From Psychrobacter sp. 72-O-c (GTDB taxonomy: Bacteria; Pseudomonadota; Gammaproteobacteria; Pseudomonadales; Moraxellaceae): a stretch of 64,000 bases of DNA. The position numbers and the translations under genes are program-made. The stretch spans positions 1-64,000 of the forward strand of contig NZ_CAJHBI010000017.1 of NCBI RefSeq assembly GCF_904846605.1, given 5' to 3'. Below are positions 1 to 9,763 of this stretch, piece after piece; position 1 is the first letter of the stretch, and each line of letters starts with the position of its first letter. Under the pieces are notes generated by a model, which was not told where the DNA came from, made no database searches, and saw only the letters and a program-made list of their open reading frames with translations.

Positions 1-467
1 GTGACGAGATTGAAATCGTCGGCATCAAAAACACTCAAAAGACCACTTGTACTGGTGTAGAGATGTTCCGTAAACTGCTTGACGAAGGTCGTGCAGGCGA
101 AAACTGTGGCGTTCTATTACGTGGTACTAAACGTGAAGACGTACAGCGCGGACAAGTATTGGCCAAACCAGGTTCAATCACCCCGCATACCAAGTTTGAC
201 GCTGAAGTATACGTACTAAGCAAAGAAGAAGGCGGTCGTCATACCCCGTTCCTAAACGGCTATCGTCCCCAGTTCTACTTCCGTACCACTGACGTAACTG
301 GCGCAATCCAATTACAAGACGGTACTGAAATGGTTATGCCTGGTGATAACGTTGAGATGGGCGTAGAGCTTATCCACCCAATCGCTATGGACAAAGGTCT
401 TCGCTTCGCTATTCGTGAAGGCGGCCGTACAGTAGGCGCTGGTGTGGTTGCTACTGTTAAGGACTAA
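1..467 (+). CDS. tuf: Elongation factor Tu, 3' part of gene
   Basis: This is the C-terminal part of EF-Tu, the GTPase that brings aminoacyl-tRNA to the ribosome. The reading frame enters from the left edge (first full codon at position 3) and stops at TAA 465-467. The visible 154 residues cover most of domain 2 and all of domain 3; recognisable stretches are [30 protein letters not shown] and FRTTDVTG, with the usual end of the family (VGAGVVATV). The GTPase domain lies outside the window. The gene is followed by a strong terminator and then by the tRNA-Trp promoter, the common gammaproteobacterial order tufB / tRNA-Trp / secE / nusG. Identity is certain; only the truncation by the window is notable. 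Confidence 0.98.
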   Translation, partial: DEIEIVGIKNTQKTTCTGVEMFRKLLDEGRAGENCGVLLRGTKREDVQRGQVLAKPGSITPHTKFDAEVYVLSKEEGGRHTPFLNGYRPQFYFRTTDVTGAIQLQDGTEMVMPGDNVEMGVELIHPIAMDKGLRFAIREGGRTVGAGVVATVKD

Positions 468-504
468 TACTTAGTTACTGATTGCAGTACTTAAGTGTTT
501 GACT

Positions 505-540
505 AAAAAGCCGTTCTCTTTATTGAGGGCGGCTTTTTTT
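505..540 (+). terminator. Rho-independent terminator of tuf
   Basis: A hairpin with arms AAAAAGCCGTTCTC and GAGGGCGGCTTTTT (two G-U pairs) and loop TTTATT ends in a run of T. It lies 38 nt after the tuf stop codon and separates tuf from the tRNA-Trp/secE promoter. Confidence 0.9.
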
Positions 541-674
541 ATGGAAGTTCGACCAAGTAGAATATTACTAAAGATGATTAAAATATAGCACGAATGTATT
601 TGCTTAATTTTTACAAGATTTTATCGATTTTAATCTGTTAATTAGATTAATATGACTAAATAGTACCTTATAAC

Positions 675-702
675 TTGCATTCTAACTAAAAGCTTGTATA
701 AT
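675..702 (+). promoter_or_regulatory. Sigma-70 promoter for tRNA-Trp (and secE-nusG)
   Basis: A -35 like TTGCAT (675-680), 16 nt of spacer and a perfect -10 TATAAT (697-702) stand 19 nt before the first base of tRNA-Trp, so transcription would start near 709. The region upstream is very AT-rich, as in strong stable-RNA promoters. No second promoter is obvious before secE, so the tRNA is probably processed out of a longer transcript. Confidence 0.7.
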
Positions 703-721
703 TGTCAGCCTTAACACCCAT

Positions 722-797
722 AGGCGATTGGCTCAATTGGTAGAGCATCGGTCTCCAAAACCGAGGGTTGTAGGTTCGAGTCCTACATCGCCTGCCA
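722..797 (+). tRNA. trpT: tRNA-Trp (anticodon CCA)
   Basis: The 76-nt sequence has a seven-pair acceptor stem (AGGCGAT with ATCGCCT), an anticodon loop CTCCAAA with anticodon CCA at 755-757, the T-arm GTAGGTTCGAGTCCTAC, discriminator base G and an encoded CCA end at 795-797. It lies between tuf and secE, as in many gammaproteobacteria. Confidence 0.97.
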
Positions 798-848
798 TCT
801 TTTTGTTATATCTTTGCTGTATTTCACCATCTCCAAAGCGAGTCCTTT

Positions 849-1334
849 ATGAGCAACAATCAAGATAACCTCGATTCTAAGTTATCTGATGCCAAGGCGA
901 CGGCTAGTGGAATGTTGTCTAAAGACAAGCACATATCAGCGACCAATACGTCAGCTGTTGAAGTAGCTAAAACTGGTTCAGCGAAAGATATAATGTTATG
1001 GCTACTGGCCATTGCGCTTTTAATTGGCGCGACATTTGTCAATCAGTATCTACCGGGTTATTGGCAGCCTGCTAATGATGTCTGGACACGTATTGGCCTT
1101 ATTGTTACTCTTTTTGTGTTCGCGCTAGTATGCTTAGCATTAACTCATCAAGGTCGAGCTTTTAAAACTTTGTTAAAAGACGCTGCTGTAGAACTACGCC
1201 GCGTTACTTGGCCTGGTAAAGATGAAACCTTTCAATACACATGGCAAACGATTGTCGTGATTGGGATTGTTGGGTTTTTTATTTGGTTATTGGATAACTT
1301 TTTTAATTGGTTCGTTGGCTTATTCATTGGTTAA
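849..1334 (+). CDS. secE: Preprotein translocase subunit SecE
   Basis: SecE is the small essential subunit of the SecYEG protein-conducting channel of the inner membrane. The 161-residue product has a hydrophilic, Ser/Ala/Lys-rich N-terminus of about 45 residues, two transmembrane helices (about 48-70 and 78-100) and the conserved C-terminal SecE helix after the amphipathic signature ELRRVTWPGKDE. This is the long, three-helix gammaproteobacterial form, somewhat longer than the E. coli protein. The gene follows tRNA-Trp by 51 nt and precedes nusG by about 110 nt, the usual secE-nusG pair. The start ATG lacks a clear Shine-Dalgarno sequence, but the downstream Met codons are too far in. Confidence 0.96.
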   Translation: MSNNQDNLDSKLSDAKATASGMLSKDKHISATNTSAVEVAKTGSAKDIMLWLLAIALLIGATFVNQYLPGYWQPANDVWTRIGLIVTLFVFALVCLALTHQGRAFKTLLKDAAVELRRVTWPGKDETFQYTWQTIVVIGIVGFFIWLLDNFFNWFVGLFIG

Positions 1335-1442
1335 ACAGCATAAACTTGAGCGCCAACTCGCATATTGCGAGCCGTCTCAATTGCTACCATTTAACTCAAA
1401 TTTTACTTATAACGACTTATTTATAAAGATCAGGAGCGTGAT

Positions 1443-1973
1443 ATGCGTTGGTATATTGTCCAAGCGTTTTCAGGATATGAAAAACAAGTACAACGTTCAT
1501 TAACTGATCGTATTAACCGTAGTGACTTTGCTGAGTCGTTCGGTGACGTGTTAGTTCCTACTGAAGAAGTCGTCGAAATGAAAGACGGCAAAAAGCGTAA
1601 AAGCGAGCGTAAGTTCTTTCCAGGATATGTATTGATCCAAATGGATATGAACGATGACACTTGGCACATTGTCAAAGAATGCCCTCGTATTATGGGCTTC
1701 ATTGGCGGTACGCCTGAGACTCCTGCGCCCATTACTGAAGTAGAAGCAGATCGTATTTTAAACCGTTTAAATCAGACTGAAGCTGATCCACGTCCGAAAA
1801 CATTATTTGAGCCGGGTGAAGAGCTATTGGTTATCGATGGTCCCTTTACCGACTTTAAAGGCTTGGTAGAAAAAGTGGATTACGAAAAGTCTAAACTACA
1901 TTTAACCGTAAACGTATTTAACCGACCCACTCAGGTCGAACTTGAGTTTAGTAAAGTTGAAAAACTAGACTAA
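1443..1973 (+). CDS. nusG: Transcription termination/antitermination factor NusG
   Basis: NusG binds RNA polymerase and couples it to Rho or to the ribosome. The 176-residue product has the normal length, starting [17 protein letters not shown] (NGN domain, about 1-120), with [13 protein letters not shown] in the middle and a C-terminal KOW domain ([20 protein letters not shown]). A good ribosome-binding site (CAGGAG) precedes ATG 1443. It lies between secE and rplK as in E. coli. Confidence 0.97.
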   Translation: MRWYIVQAFSGYEKQVQRSLTDRINRSDFAESFGDVLVPTEEVVEMKDGKKRKSERKFFPGYVLIQMDMNDDTWHIVKECPRIMGFIGGTPETPAPITEVEADRILNRLNQTEADPRPKTLFEPGEELLVIDGPFTDFKGLVEKVDYEKSKLHLTVNVFNRPTQVELEFSKVEKLD

Positions 1974-2080
1974 ACATTCATAAACCGGGGAGCTATTAAT
2001 CAGTACCGTGTTATTTTTATAGTGTTTAATATATAGCATAGAATATTGGTTTAGCGCTATCACCCATTTAGGAGACAGTT

Positions 2081-2512
2081 ATGGCTAAGAAGATTGATGG
2101 CTATATCAAACTACAAGTGCCTGCGGGCAAAGCAAATCCTTCACCACCGATTGGTCCAGCCTTGGGTCAAAAAGGCGTGAACATCATGGCGTTTTGTAAA
2201 GAATTTAACGCTGCGACCTCAAGCCAAGAGCCAGGTCTACCGATCCCAACTGTGATCACGGTATATAGCGATAAGTCTTTTACTTTCATCATGAAATCAC
2301 CACCAGCTGCGTTCTTACTACGTAAAGCCGCTGGCGTTACTAAAGGTTCTGGTACACCAAATACTGCTAAAGTCGGTAAAGTGAACCGTGAACAACTTGA
2401 AGAGATCGTTAAGACCAAGAATGCAGACTTAACTGCTGCCGATCTTGATGCTGCTGTTCGTACCGTTGCTGGTACTGCCCGTTCAATGGGTATTACCGTG
2501 GAGGGTATATAA
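2081..2512 (+). CDS. rplK: 50S ribosomal protein L11
   Basis: L11 forms the GTPase-associated centre of the 50S subunit together with 23S rRNA. The 143-residue protein has the family length and hallmarks: [20 protein letters not shown] at the N-terminus and a C-terminal rRNA-binding domain ending in [13 protein letters not shown] Shine-Dalgarno TAGGAG precedes ATG 2081. The stop codon overlaps the rplA start by one base (TAATG), which indicates translational coupling; in E. coli this pair is autoregulated by L1. Confidence 0.98.
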   Translation: MAKKIDGYIKLQVPAGKANPSPPIGPALGQKGVNIMAFCKEFNAATSSQEPGLPIPTVITVYSDKSFTFIMKSPPAAFLLRKAAGVTKGSGTPNTAKVGKVNREQLEEIVKTKNADLTAADLDAAVRTVAGTARSMGITVEGI

Positions 2513-3213
2513 TGTCTAAGCTAACCAAACGTCAAAAAGAAATTAATAGCCGTATCGAAAATGAAAAACTATACACTATTGAAGAAGCGGTACAGATCTT
2601 AAATGATTTACCAGCTTTAAAATTCAAAGAGTCTATCGATATTGCGGTAAACTTGGGTGTTGATCCACGTAAATCGGACCAAGTCGTTCGTGGTGCAACT
2701 AACCTTCCTTCGGGTACTGGTAAAACCAAACGCGTTGCTGTATTCGCTCAAGGCGCTGCTGCTGAAGCCGCTAAAGAAGCGGGCGCGGACATCGTTGGTT
2801 TTGAAGACCTAGCAGAATCAATCAAAGCCGGTAACATGGACTTTGACGTGGTTATTGCTGCTCCTGACGCTATGCGTGTTGTTGGTCAATTGGGTACGAT
2901 TTTAGGCCCACGTGGTTTAATGCCTAACCCTAAGGTTGGTACCGTAACGCCTAACGTTGCAGAAGCTGTAACCAATGCTAAAGCCGGTCAAGCACAGTAT
3001 CGTGTGGACAAAGCGGGTATTATTCATACCACTATTGGTCAAGTTGGCTTTACTGCCGAACAAGTAATGCAAAATGCGCAAGCGCTACTAGCAGATCTAA
3101 AACGTGCTAAGCCTGCAACCTCTAAAGGTATTTTCATTAAGAAAATTACTTTGTCTAGCACTATGGGTCCAGGTATCACTATTGACCCTGTTCCTTATCG
3201 CGTTGCTAAGTAA
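2512..3213 (+). CDS. rplA: 50S ribosomal protein L1
   Basis: L1 builds the mobile L1 stalk of the large subunit and represses its own operon in E. coli. The 233 residues match the usual length and include [14 protein letters not shown] and the C-terminal [13 protein letters not shown]. Start ATG shares one base with the rplK stop. A gap of about 520 nt follows before rplJ, so the L11 and L10 operons are probably transcribed or regulated separately. Confidence 0.98.
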   Translation: MSKLTKRQKEINSRIENEKLYTIEEAVQILNDLPALKFKESIDIAVNLGVDPRKSDQVVRGATNLPSGTGKTKRVAVFAQGAAAEAAKEAGADIVGFEDLAESIKAGNMDFDVVIAAPDAMRVVGQLGTILGPRGLMPNPKVGTVTPNVAEAVTNAKAGQAQYRVDKAGIIHTTIGQVGFTAEQVMQNAQALLADLKRAKPATSKGIFIKKITLSSTMGPGITIDPVPYRVAK

Positions 3214-3733
3214 GATAAGTAAAAAATATATTTACGTATTATCTTCAGGTTTTTAGATAAAATATCGTAGTGATAGGTACAAAAGAATTTTAAAAGATTA
3301 GGTCAGTGTAGCAGTCGCTACGCTGTCTAAGACCGTAGGTAGAGATCAGTTCGTTATATTGTTAGCTCTCTTTCAAAATTTTTTTTAATTTTTAAAGTGG
3401 CTTTTAATACCAATAAGCTGGTTTTATTAATCGATAATAGATGAAAATCTTAGTTGGCCTACGCAGACGGTGGCCCACACAGTTTAAGACAAGAGCGGAT
3501 AGGGCATGCTTTTATTAAGATACTAGCTATCAAAATATCAGTATTAACCTATCACTCAACGTCATTCTGATAACGGTGCCGTAATCAGTCGTTATCAATG
3601 AGCACTGTTTTTTTTGGGCTTATTGATAATGTGTCGTATCAAGTCAGTCTTAGCTTATGGTTTAACGGATTGAAAACTTCGGTTTTTAAAAATTTAAATG
3701 GTAAGACGATTGATAAGATTAAGGAGTCAACTT
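3214..3733 (+). promoter_or_regulatory. rplA-rplJ intergenic leader, probable L10-type regulatory RNA
   Basis: This 520-nt region has no plausible gene. It contains a nine-pair hairpin with arms CAGTGTAGC (3304-3312) and GCTACGCTG (3317-3325), which GGTC/GACC at 3301-3304 and 3331-3334 could extend across an asymmetric bulge. The string CGTAGG (3334-3339) can pair with CCTACG (3458-3463). A separate inverted repeat TGATAACG/CGTTATCA lies at 3568-3575/3590-3597, followed by a run of T. In E. coli this position carries the rplJ promoter and the leader that binds L10-L7/L12; I infer the same role here from position and structure, not from a match I could compute. Confidence 0.45.
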
Positions 3734-4261
3734 ATGGCATTAACGCTAGAGCAAAAACAACAAGTTGTGGCTGAAGTGTCTGAAGTTGCTGCTAATGCGT
3801 ACTCAGCGGTAGCTGCCGAGTATCACGGTATTGGTGTTGCGAAGCTTACTAAGCTTCGCGAACAAGCTCGTGACAAAGGCGTAGTTTTGAAAGTGGTAAA
3901 AAATACCCTAGCAAAACGCGCTTTTGAAGGTACTAGCTTTGAGTGCATGTCAGACAGTCTGACTGGTCCATTACTTTTGGCTTTCTCAATGGATGATTTG
4001 GGATCTGCAGCTAAAGTCATTTTTGACTTTAGTAAAGATAACAGTGCCCTTGAGACCAAATTAGTATCAGTCAGTGGTAAATTATTTGGTCCAGAAGAGC
4101 TAGAACGCGTATCGAAGCTGCCAACTCGCGACGAAGCGCTATCTATCTTGATGGCTACCATGAATGCACCAGTGACCAAACTTGTCCAGACTATGAATGC
4201 AGTCCCTGGCAAATTTGTTCGCACCGTAGCAGCAATCAAAGACGCAAAAGAAGCTGCTTAA
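3734..4261 (+). CDS. rplJ: 50S ribosomal protein L10
   Basis: L10 anchors the L7/L12 dimers to the ribosome stalk. The protein starts MALTLEQKQQVVAEVSEVA and has 175 residues; an N-terminal rRNA-binding domain is followed by a C-terminal helix that binds L7/L12. An in-frame ATG 12 codons upstream (3698) exists, but the strong Shine-Dalgarno AAGGAG (3721-3726) sits eight bases before ATG 3734 and homologues begin there. rplL follows after 125 nt, the usual stalk pair. Confidence 0.97.
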   Translation: MALTLEQKQQVVAEVSEVAANAYSAVAAEYHGIGVAKLTKLREQARDKGVVLKVVKNTLAKRAFEGTSFECMSDSLTGPLLLAFSMDDLGSAAKVIFDFSKDNSALETKLVSVSGKLFGPEELERVSKLPTRDEALSILMATMNAPVTKLVQTMNAVPGKFVRTVAAIKDAKEAA

Positions 4262-4386
4262 TTGCTTGTTTTAACGTAACTTTAACATTGCCAGTTGCAT
4301 TTTATTGTCATACCTATTTTAAGATTTGGCAAGCAGCTTAAGCAATATTAGAATCAATTAATTTTATCAGATAACGGAGAGTTCTC

Positions 4387-4758
4387 ATGGCACTATCTAA
4401 AGATGATGTGTTAAACGCAATCGCTGAAATGTCAGTAATGGATATCGTTGAGCTTATCAGCGACATGGAAGAAAAATTCGGCGTAACTGCTGCTGTTGCT
4501 GCTGCACCTGCTGCTGCTGCTGATGCCGGTCCTGCTGCTGAAGAGCAAGACGAGTTTGACGTTGTTCTTGCCAGCTTTGGCGAGAAGAAAGTTGCGGTCA
4601 TTAAAGCCGTACGTGAAGCTACTGGCCTTGGTCTAAAAGAAGCGAAAGATTTGGTTGAAAGTGCTCCAACACCAATCAAAGAAGCTGTTTCTAAAGCTGA
4701 CGGCGAAGAGTTGAAAAAGAAACTTGAAGAAGCTGGTGCAACTGTTGAACTAAAATAA
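4387..4758 (+). CDS. rplL: 50S ribosomal protein L7/L12
   Basis: This is the acidic stalk protein that recruits translational GTPases. The 123 residues show the N-terminal dimerisation domain (about 1-35), an Ala/Pro-rich hinge (about 36-58) and the C-terminal factor-binding domain with [20 protein letters not shown]. The Shine-Dalgarno is ACGGAG. A strong hairpin terminator stands 15 nt behind the stop codon, so many transcripts should end here before rpoB. Confidence 0.98.
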   Translation: MALSKDDVLNAIAEMSVMDIVELISDMEEKFGVTAAVAAAPAAAADAGPAAEEQDEFDVVLASFGEKKVAVIKAVREATGLGLKEAKDLVESAPTPIKEAVSKADGEELKKKLEEAGATVELK

Positions 4759-4773
4759 GTTTAACGCTGTACA

Positions 4774-4811
4774 AAAAAAGCTGGTGATGCCTTGCATTGC
4801 CAGCTTTTTTT
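4774..4811 (+). terminator. Terminator or attenuator between rplL and rpoB (first)
   Basis: The arms GCTGGTGATGC and GCATTGCCAGC pair over their full length with two G-U pairs and a three-base loop, flanked by A-runs and T-runs. It has the full form of an intrinsic terminator, in the position where E. coli has its rplL-rpoB attenuator. Confidence 0.85.
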
Positions 4812-4942
4812 AATTATAATTGTCAGCTTGACCTTTTGTGTCTGCCAACATACGTATGCATTAACACGGTGGATACCCATCAAAAGGACAGACGATATAC
4901 ATGCACGCAAACCTGTCAGTTTTTAAAAATAGTTTTACATAA

Positions 4943-4978
4943 GCTAAACATCAATAGATGGATGTTTGGCGTTTTTTT
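4943..4978 (+). terminator. Second terminator-like hairpin between rplL and rpoB
   Basis: The arms GCTAAACATC (4943-4952) and GATGTTTGGC (4961-4970) pair over ten bases with one G-U pair, and GTTTTTTTG follows directly. It stands about 130 nt after the first terminator. Confidence 0.7.
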
Positions 4979-5459
4979 GCGTCTGCATGCTTTCCAACTA
5001 CTAATAACGTTTGTATTGATTCCGATTTATTTTACTTCTAAATAGTCTAGCATGGTTTTACTGTCAGTACAGAGTTCATAGACGGTAGATATCAGTGACG
5101 ATACTGTTCATATCATATATATATCTGATACGACTCAAAAATAAAGCGCTTGAAGATAGATTGTTTATTATTGTCACAATCCACTATTGAAATCTTAAGC
5201 GAAAGTAGTCATATCCTAATATCAATTTTAGAAAGCTGCAAAGTGTCATAATGATATGACAGTTGAATTCCAGCTAAATTAAAATAAGTATTTGTTTATT
5301 ATAAACAGGTACAGCACATTATTAAGAATAGTTGTAGTAAGAACCGTTTTTATTATTATCGTTTACGTCGCTAAGTTTGCACAGTATTAATATCAAATAG
5401 TATTGATGCACACTGGCCACGCTTTTCATTTGTTTTCACGTTTACTGTAAGGACTCTCG
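4979..5459 (+). promoter_or_regulatory. rpoB upstream region with several palindromes
   Basis: No gene is supported here. The AT-rich stretch contains three short palindromes: TACTGTCAGTA (5059-5069), TGTCATA-ATGA-TATGACA (5244-5261) and TGTTTA-TTA-TAAACA (5293-5307). Because two terminators lie upstream, a promoter for rpoBC is likely in this segment; I could not pick one convincingly. The Shine-Dalgarno AAGGACT precedes rpoB. Confidence 0.4.
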
Positions 5460-8400
5460 ATGGCATATTCTTATACTGAAAAAAAGCGTATTCGCAAAAG
5501 TTTTGCTGAATTGCCCACTGTGATGGACATTCCCTATTTATTGTCTATCCAAGTAGATTCCTACGAGCACTTTTTGCAAGAGCACAAAAAGCCAAAAGCT
5601 CGTGAGAATACCGGTCTGCAAGCTGCGTATTCCTCTATTTTCCCTATCGAAAGTCACTCTGGTAACGCAGAGCTACAATTCGTTGAATACTATTTAGGTA
5701 CGCCTGAGTTTGATGAGCGTGAATGTATCCTACGCGGCTCAACTTTCGCAGCACCGATGCGGGTCAAAATTCGCTTAATTATCAAAGATAAAGACAGCAA
5801 AGATAAAGACAGCAAAGCGGCCATTAAAGATATTCGCGAGCAAAGCGTTTATATGGGCGAGATGCCATTAATGACCAATAACGGTACCTTTATTATTAAT
5901 GGTACTGAGCGGGTTATCGTATCGCAATTACATCGCTCACCTGGTGTGTTCTTTGACCATGATAAAGGCAAGTCGCATTCAAGTGGTAAAGTGCTGTATA
6001 ACGCGCGCATTATTCCTTACCGTGGTTCTTGGTTAGATTTTGAATTTGATGCCAAAGATTTAGTATTTGCTCGTATTGATCGTCGCCGTAAGCTATTGGC
6101 TTCTATCATTCTACGCGCACTAGGTCTGAGCACCTCTGAGATCCTAGATCTATTCTTTGAAAAAGTAGCCGTTTATAGAGGCGAAGAGCAGTTTGAGATT
6201 GATCTGGTTGCTGATCGCCTACGCGGTGAGATGGCACAGTTTGATATCTTGTCACCTGAAGGTGACGTGGTTGTTGAGCAGGGCAAACGTATTAATGCCC
6301 GCCGTATCCGTCAGCTTGAAGAAGCGGGTATGACCAAAATTTCGGTACCTGATGAATACCTATATGAGCGTATCTTAGCAGAAGATATTATCGTTAATGA
6401 TGAAGTAATCGCTAAAGCTAACACGTTAATTGACCATGAATTATTGGTAAAATTAAGCTCGTTTGAAGCCAGTGAATCTATCAAAGAAATCAGTATCTTG
6501 TTCACTAACGATATTGATCAAGGCAGTTATATCGCTGACACGCTACGTGCTGATAGTACGTCAAGCCGTGAAGAAGCTTTGATCGAAATTTACAAAGTCA
6601 TGCGTCCAGGTGAGCCACCAACGGTTGACACCGCTGAGAAGCTGTTTGACAGTATGTTCTTTAACGCTGATCGTTATGATTTATCGAACGTCGGTCGTAT
6701 GAAATTTAACCGCCGTTTAGGTTTAGATTTTGACGATACTGCTGATCCTGATATCCAGCGTTCACGTAGTGTTTTAACCAATGGTGATATCGTTAATGTG
6801 CTTAAAGAGCTGGTCGAGATTCGTAATGGTCGCGGCGAAGTCGATGATATTGACCACTTGGGTAACCGCCGTATTCGTTCAGTTGGCGAGATGGCAGAAA
6901 ACCAGTTCCGCGTCGGTCTAGTACGGGTTGAGCGAGCGGTCAAAGAGCGTTTGAGCTCAGCTGAGTCTGATAACTTGTCACCACAAGATTTGATTAACTC
7001 GAAGCCTGTAGCGGCTGCGGTAAAAGAATTCTTTGGCTCAAGCCAATTATCACAGTTTATGGATCAGAACAATCCATTGTCTGAAGTGACCCACAAACGT
7101 CGTGTGTCAGCACTAGGACCGGGTGGTTTGACTCGTGAACGTGCTGGTTTTGAAGTACGTGACGTTCATGATACTCATTATGGTCGCGTATGCCCTATTG
7201 AGACTCCTGAAGGTCCAAACATTGGCCTGATTAACTCATTAGCTATATTTGCAAAGACCAATAGCTTTGGCTTCTTAGAAACGCCTTATCGTCAGGTGGT
7301 TAATGGTCAAGTAACTGATAATATTGAATATTTATCAGCGATTGAAGAAGTGGGTACTGTGATTGCACAGGCTGACTCACCCATGACTGAAGATGGTGCA
7401 CTGAGCGATGAGATGGTCAGCGTCCGTAGCTATGGCGAATTTGTCCGTATGCCGCCTGAAAAAGTGACCCATATGGATGTGTCACCAAGTCAGGTAGTAT
7501 CGGTAGCAGCAGGCTTGATTCCATTCCTAGAACATGATGATGCTAACCGTGCCTTGATGGGCTCGAACATGCAGCGTCAGGCCGTTCCTACACTACGTGC
7601 TGATAAGCCGTTAGTAGGTACTGGTATGGAGCGTTATGTTGCGCGTGACTCTGGTGTCTGTGTGATTGCTAAGCGTGGCGGTGTGATTGAAGACGTTGAT
7701 GCCTCACGTATCGTTGTACGGGTCAACGAAGATGAGATGACTGCTGGTGAAGCGGGTATCGATATCTACAACTTGGTCAAATACACACGCTCGAACCAAA
7801 ATACTTGTATCAACCAGCGCATTATTGTCAACCAAGGTGATGAGATTGCCTTAGGTGATATTTTGGCTGATGGTCCTTCAACGGATCTTGGTGAGTTGGC
7901 ATTGGGTCAGAACATTCGCATCGCATTTATGCCGTGGAATGGTTATAACTTCGAAGATTCAATCTTGTTGTCTGAAAAAGTGGTTAAAGAAGATCGTTTT
8001 ACCACCATTCATATCCAAGAATTGACTTGTGTGGCACGTGATACCAAGCTTGGTACCGAAGAAATCACTGGCGATATTCCAAACGTTGGTGAAGCTGCTT
8101 TATCAAGTCTTGATGAAGCCGGTATCGTCTATATCGGTGCTGAAGTAGATTCTGGTGATATTTTAGTCGGTAAAGTCACGCCAAAAGGTGAGACCCAGCT
8201 GACCCCAGAAGAGAAACTACTACGGGCAATCTTTGGTGAAAAAGCTGCTGATGTTAAAGACACGTCTTTACGTGTACCAACATCAAGCAAAGGGACGGTT
8301 ATTGACGTACAAGTCTTTACCCGTGACGGCGTCGAAAAAGATGCACGTGCCAGAGCGATTGAAAAATCACAGCTCGACAGCTACCGCAAAGATTTAAAAG

Positions 8401-9578
8401 AAGAGCTGCGTATTTTTGAAGAGGCGGCACGTGGACGTATTGGTACGTTACTTGATGGCCAAAAAGTCAGTGGCGGTTCTGGACTAAAAGCGGGTACCGT
8501 CATGGCAGCCGCTGATATGAAAGATATGAGCCTTGAGACTTTACTTGATATCCAGCCGGTCGAAGAAGAAATTTCTGAGCGTCTAACACAAATCGCCGAA
8601 TACTTAGTTGATAAGCAAAAAGATATCGATAGCAAGTTTGCTGAGAAAAAACGCAAATTGACTTCAGGTGATGACTTACAACATGGCGTGCAAAAGATCG
8701 TCAAGGTTTATCTAGCGGTCAAACGTCGTATCCAGCCTGGTGATAAAATGGCCGGTCGTCATGGTAACAAAGGGGTGGTATCACGTATCATGCCAGTCGA
8801 AGATATGCCTTATGATGAGCACGGTAACACCGTAGATATCGTACTGAATCCACTTGGCGTACCCTCGCGTATGAACATTGGTCAGGTACTAGAGACCCAT
8901 TTGGGTATGGCTGCGAAAGGCTTAGGTGAGAAAATCGAAGGTATGCTCAAAGCGAAAGCGGCGATAACTGACCTACGTAATTTCTTAGATCAAATCTACA
9001 ATAAAGTTGGCGGCGAAAGCGTTGATCTTGATAGCTTAACTGATGATGAAATCATGACCTTATCAGATAATCTGCGTGGTGGTGTGCCAATGGGTACGGC
9101 GGTATTTGATGGGGCGCATGAGCATCAAGTCAAAGACTTGCTAGAGCTTGCAGGCCTCGCTAGAAACGGTCAACAAACTTTATATGATGGTCGTACGGGT
9201 CAGAAGTTTGACCGTCAAGTAACGGTCGGCTATATGTACATGCTCAAACTTAACCATTTGGTTGATGACAAGATGCATGCACGTTCTACAGGGTCATATT
9301 CACTAGTAACGCAGCAGCCACTTGGTGGTAAAGCTCAGTTCGGTGGTCAGCGCTTTGGTGAGATGGAAGTGTGGGCACTAGAAGCTTATGGTGCTACTTA
9401 CACCTTGCAAGAGATGCTAACGGTGAAATCGGATGACGTTGAAGGTCGTACTCGCATGTACAAAAACATTGTCGATGGCGAGCAGTATATGGATCCTGGT
9501 ATGCCAGAGTCATTTAACGTACTGACCAAAGAAATCAAATCATTGGGTATCAATATTGAGTTAAAACAAACCCATTAA
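5460..9578 (+). CDS. rpoB: DNA-directed RNA polymerase subunit beta
   Basis: This is the 1372-residue beta subunit, which forms one side of the catalytic cleft. Recognisable blocks include the beta1 lobe ([20 protein letters not shown]), the fork/rifampicin region starting at Gly526 ([20 protein letters not shown], then [11 protein letters not shown]), which matches the wild-type rifampicin-sensitive sequence, the catalytic-site block [15 protein letters not shown] and the C-terminal clamp ([14 protein letters not shown]). Length is close to E. coli (1342). Residues 109-118 are an exact five-residue tandem duplication (KDKDS twice). The gene begins 701 nt after rplL and is followed by rpoC after 185 nt. 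Confidence 0.99.
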   Translation: MAYSYTEKKRIRKSFAELPTVMDIPYLLSIQVDSYEHFLQEHKKPKARENTGLQAAYSSIFPIESHSGNAELQFVEYYLGTPEFDERECILRGSTFAAPMRVKIRLIIKDKDSKDKDSKAAIKDIREQSVYMGEMPLMTNNGTFIINGTERVIVSQLHRSPGVFFDHDKGKSHSSGKVLYNARIIPYRGSWLDFEFDAKDLVFARIDRRRKLLASIILRALGLSTSEILDLFFEKVAVYRGEEQFEIDLVADRLRGEMAQFDILSPEGDVVVEQGKRINARRIRQLEEAGMTKISVPDEYLYERILAEDIIVNDEVIAKANTLIDHELLVKLSSFEASESIKEISILFTNDIDQGSYIADTLRADSTSSREEALIEIYKVMRPGEPPTVDTAEKLFDSMFFNADRYDLSNVGRMKFNRRLGLDFDDTADPDIQRSRSVLTNGDIVNVLKELVEIRNGRGEVDDIDHLGNRRIRSVGEMAENQFRVGLVRVERAVKERLSSAESDNLSPQDLINSKPVAAAVKEFFGSSQLSQFMDQNNPLSEVTHKRRVSALGPGGLTRERAGFEVRDVHDTHYGRVCPIETPEGPNIGLINSLAIFAKTNSFGFLETPYRQVVNGQVTDNIEYLSAIEEVGTVIAQADSPMTEDGALSDEMVSVRSYGEFVRMPPEKVTHMDVSPSQVVSVAAGLIPFLEHDDANRALMGSNMQRQAVPTLRADKPLVGTGMERYVARDSGVCVIAKRGGVIEDVDASRIVVRVNEDEMTAGEAGIDIYNLVKYTRSNQNTCINQRIIVNQGDEIALGDILADGPSTDLGELALGQNIRIAFMPWNGYNFEDSILLSEKVVKEDRFTTIHIQELTCVARDTKLGTEEITGDIPNVGEAALSSLDEAGIVYIGAEVDSGDILVGKVTPKGETQLTPEEKLLRAIFGEKAADVKDTSLRVPTSSKGTVIDVQVFTRDGVEKDARARAIEKSQLDSYRKDLKEELRIFEEAARGRIGTLLDGQKVSGGSGLKAGTVMAAADMKDMSLETLLDIQPVEEEISERLTQIAEYLVDKQKDIDSKFAEKKRKLTSGDDLQHGVQKIVKVYLAVKRRIQPGDKMAGRHGNKGVVSRIMPVEDMPYDEHGNTVDIVLNPLGVPSRMNIGQVLETHLGMAAKGLGEKIEGMLKAKAAITDLRNFLDQIYNKVGGESVDLDSLTDDEIMTLSDNLRGGVPMGTAVFDGAHEHQVKDLLELAGLARNGQQTLYDGRTGQKFDRQVTVGYMYMLKLNHLVDDKMHARSTGSYSLVTQQPLGGKAQFGGQRFGEMEVWALEAYGATYTLQEMLTVKSDDVEGRTRMYKNIVDGEQYMDPGMPESFNVLTKEIKSLGINIELKQTH
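5784..5813 (+). repeat. Perfect 15-bp tandem duplication within rpoB
   Basis: The unit AAAGATAAAGACAGC occurs twice back to back (5784-5798 and 5799-5813), in frame, giving KDKDS twice in the beta1 lobe just before the conserved block [13 protein letters not shown]. Identical DNA in both copies points to a fairly recent slippage duplication. Confidence 0.95.
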
Positions 9579-9636
9579 GAACGACTGGCTGACTGATTTA
9601 ACATTATTACAGTCAGTTATTACCCTTAGTGGTTAG

Positions 9637-9671
9637 CTAAAAGCAGCATGCTCGATTGCTGCTGCTTTTAG
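9637..9671 (+). other. Perfect 12-bp hairpin in the rpoB-rpoC gap
   Basis: CTAAAAGCAGCA (9637-9648) pairs exactly with TGCTGCTTTTAG (9660-9671). No U-run follows (GTGATTTAT), so it is more likely a processing or stability hairpin than a terminator; rpoB and rpoC are expected to be co-transcribed. Confidence 0.7.
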
Positions 9672-9763
9672 TGATTTATCTCAACCCTATTCATTGCCTT
9701 CATTCATCTTATCCGCGTTAATAGCACGCTGTCAGATGATTATAAAGATAACGGAGAAGCAAC

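Noticed and set aside
4797-5045. Open frame of 82 codons between rplL and rpoB
   Set aside because: It overlaps the first terminator and contains the second; there is no ribosome-binding site and composition is non-coding.
7035-7130. Possible rifampicin-resistance change in rpoB
   Set aside because: The region reads as the sensitive wild type; only a conservative Val replaces Ile near the histidine.
9637-9671. rpoB-rpoC hairpin as terminator
   Set aside because: No T-run follows the stem and rpoBC are normally co-transcribed; listed as a hairpin only.
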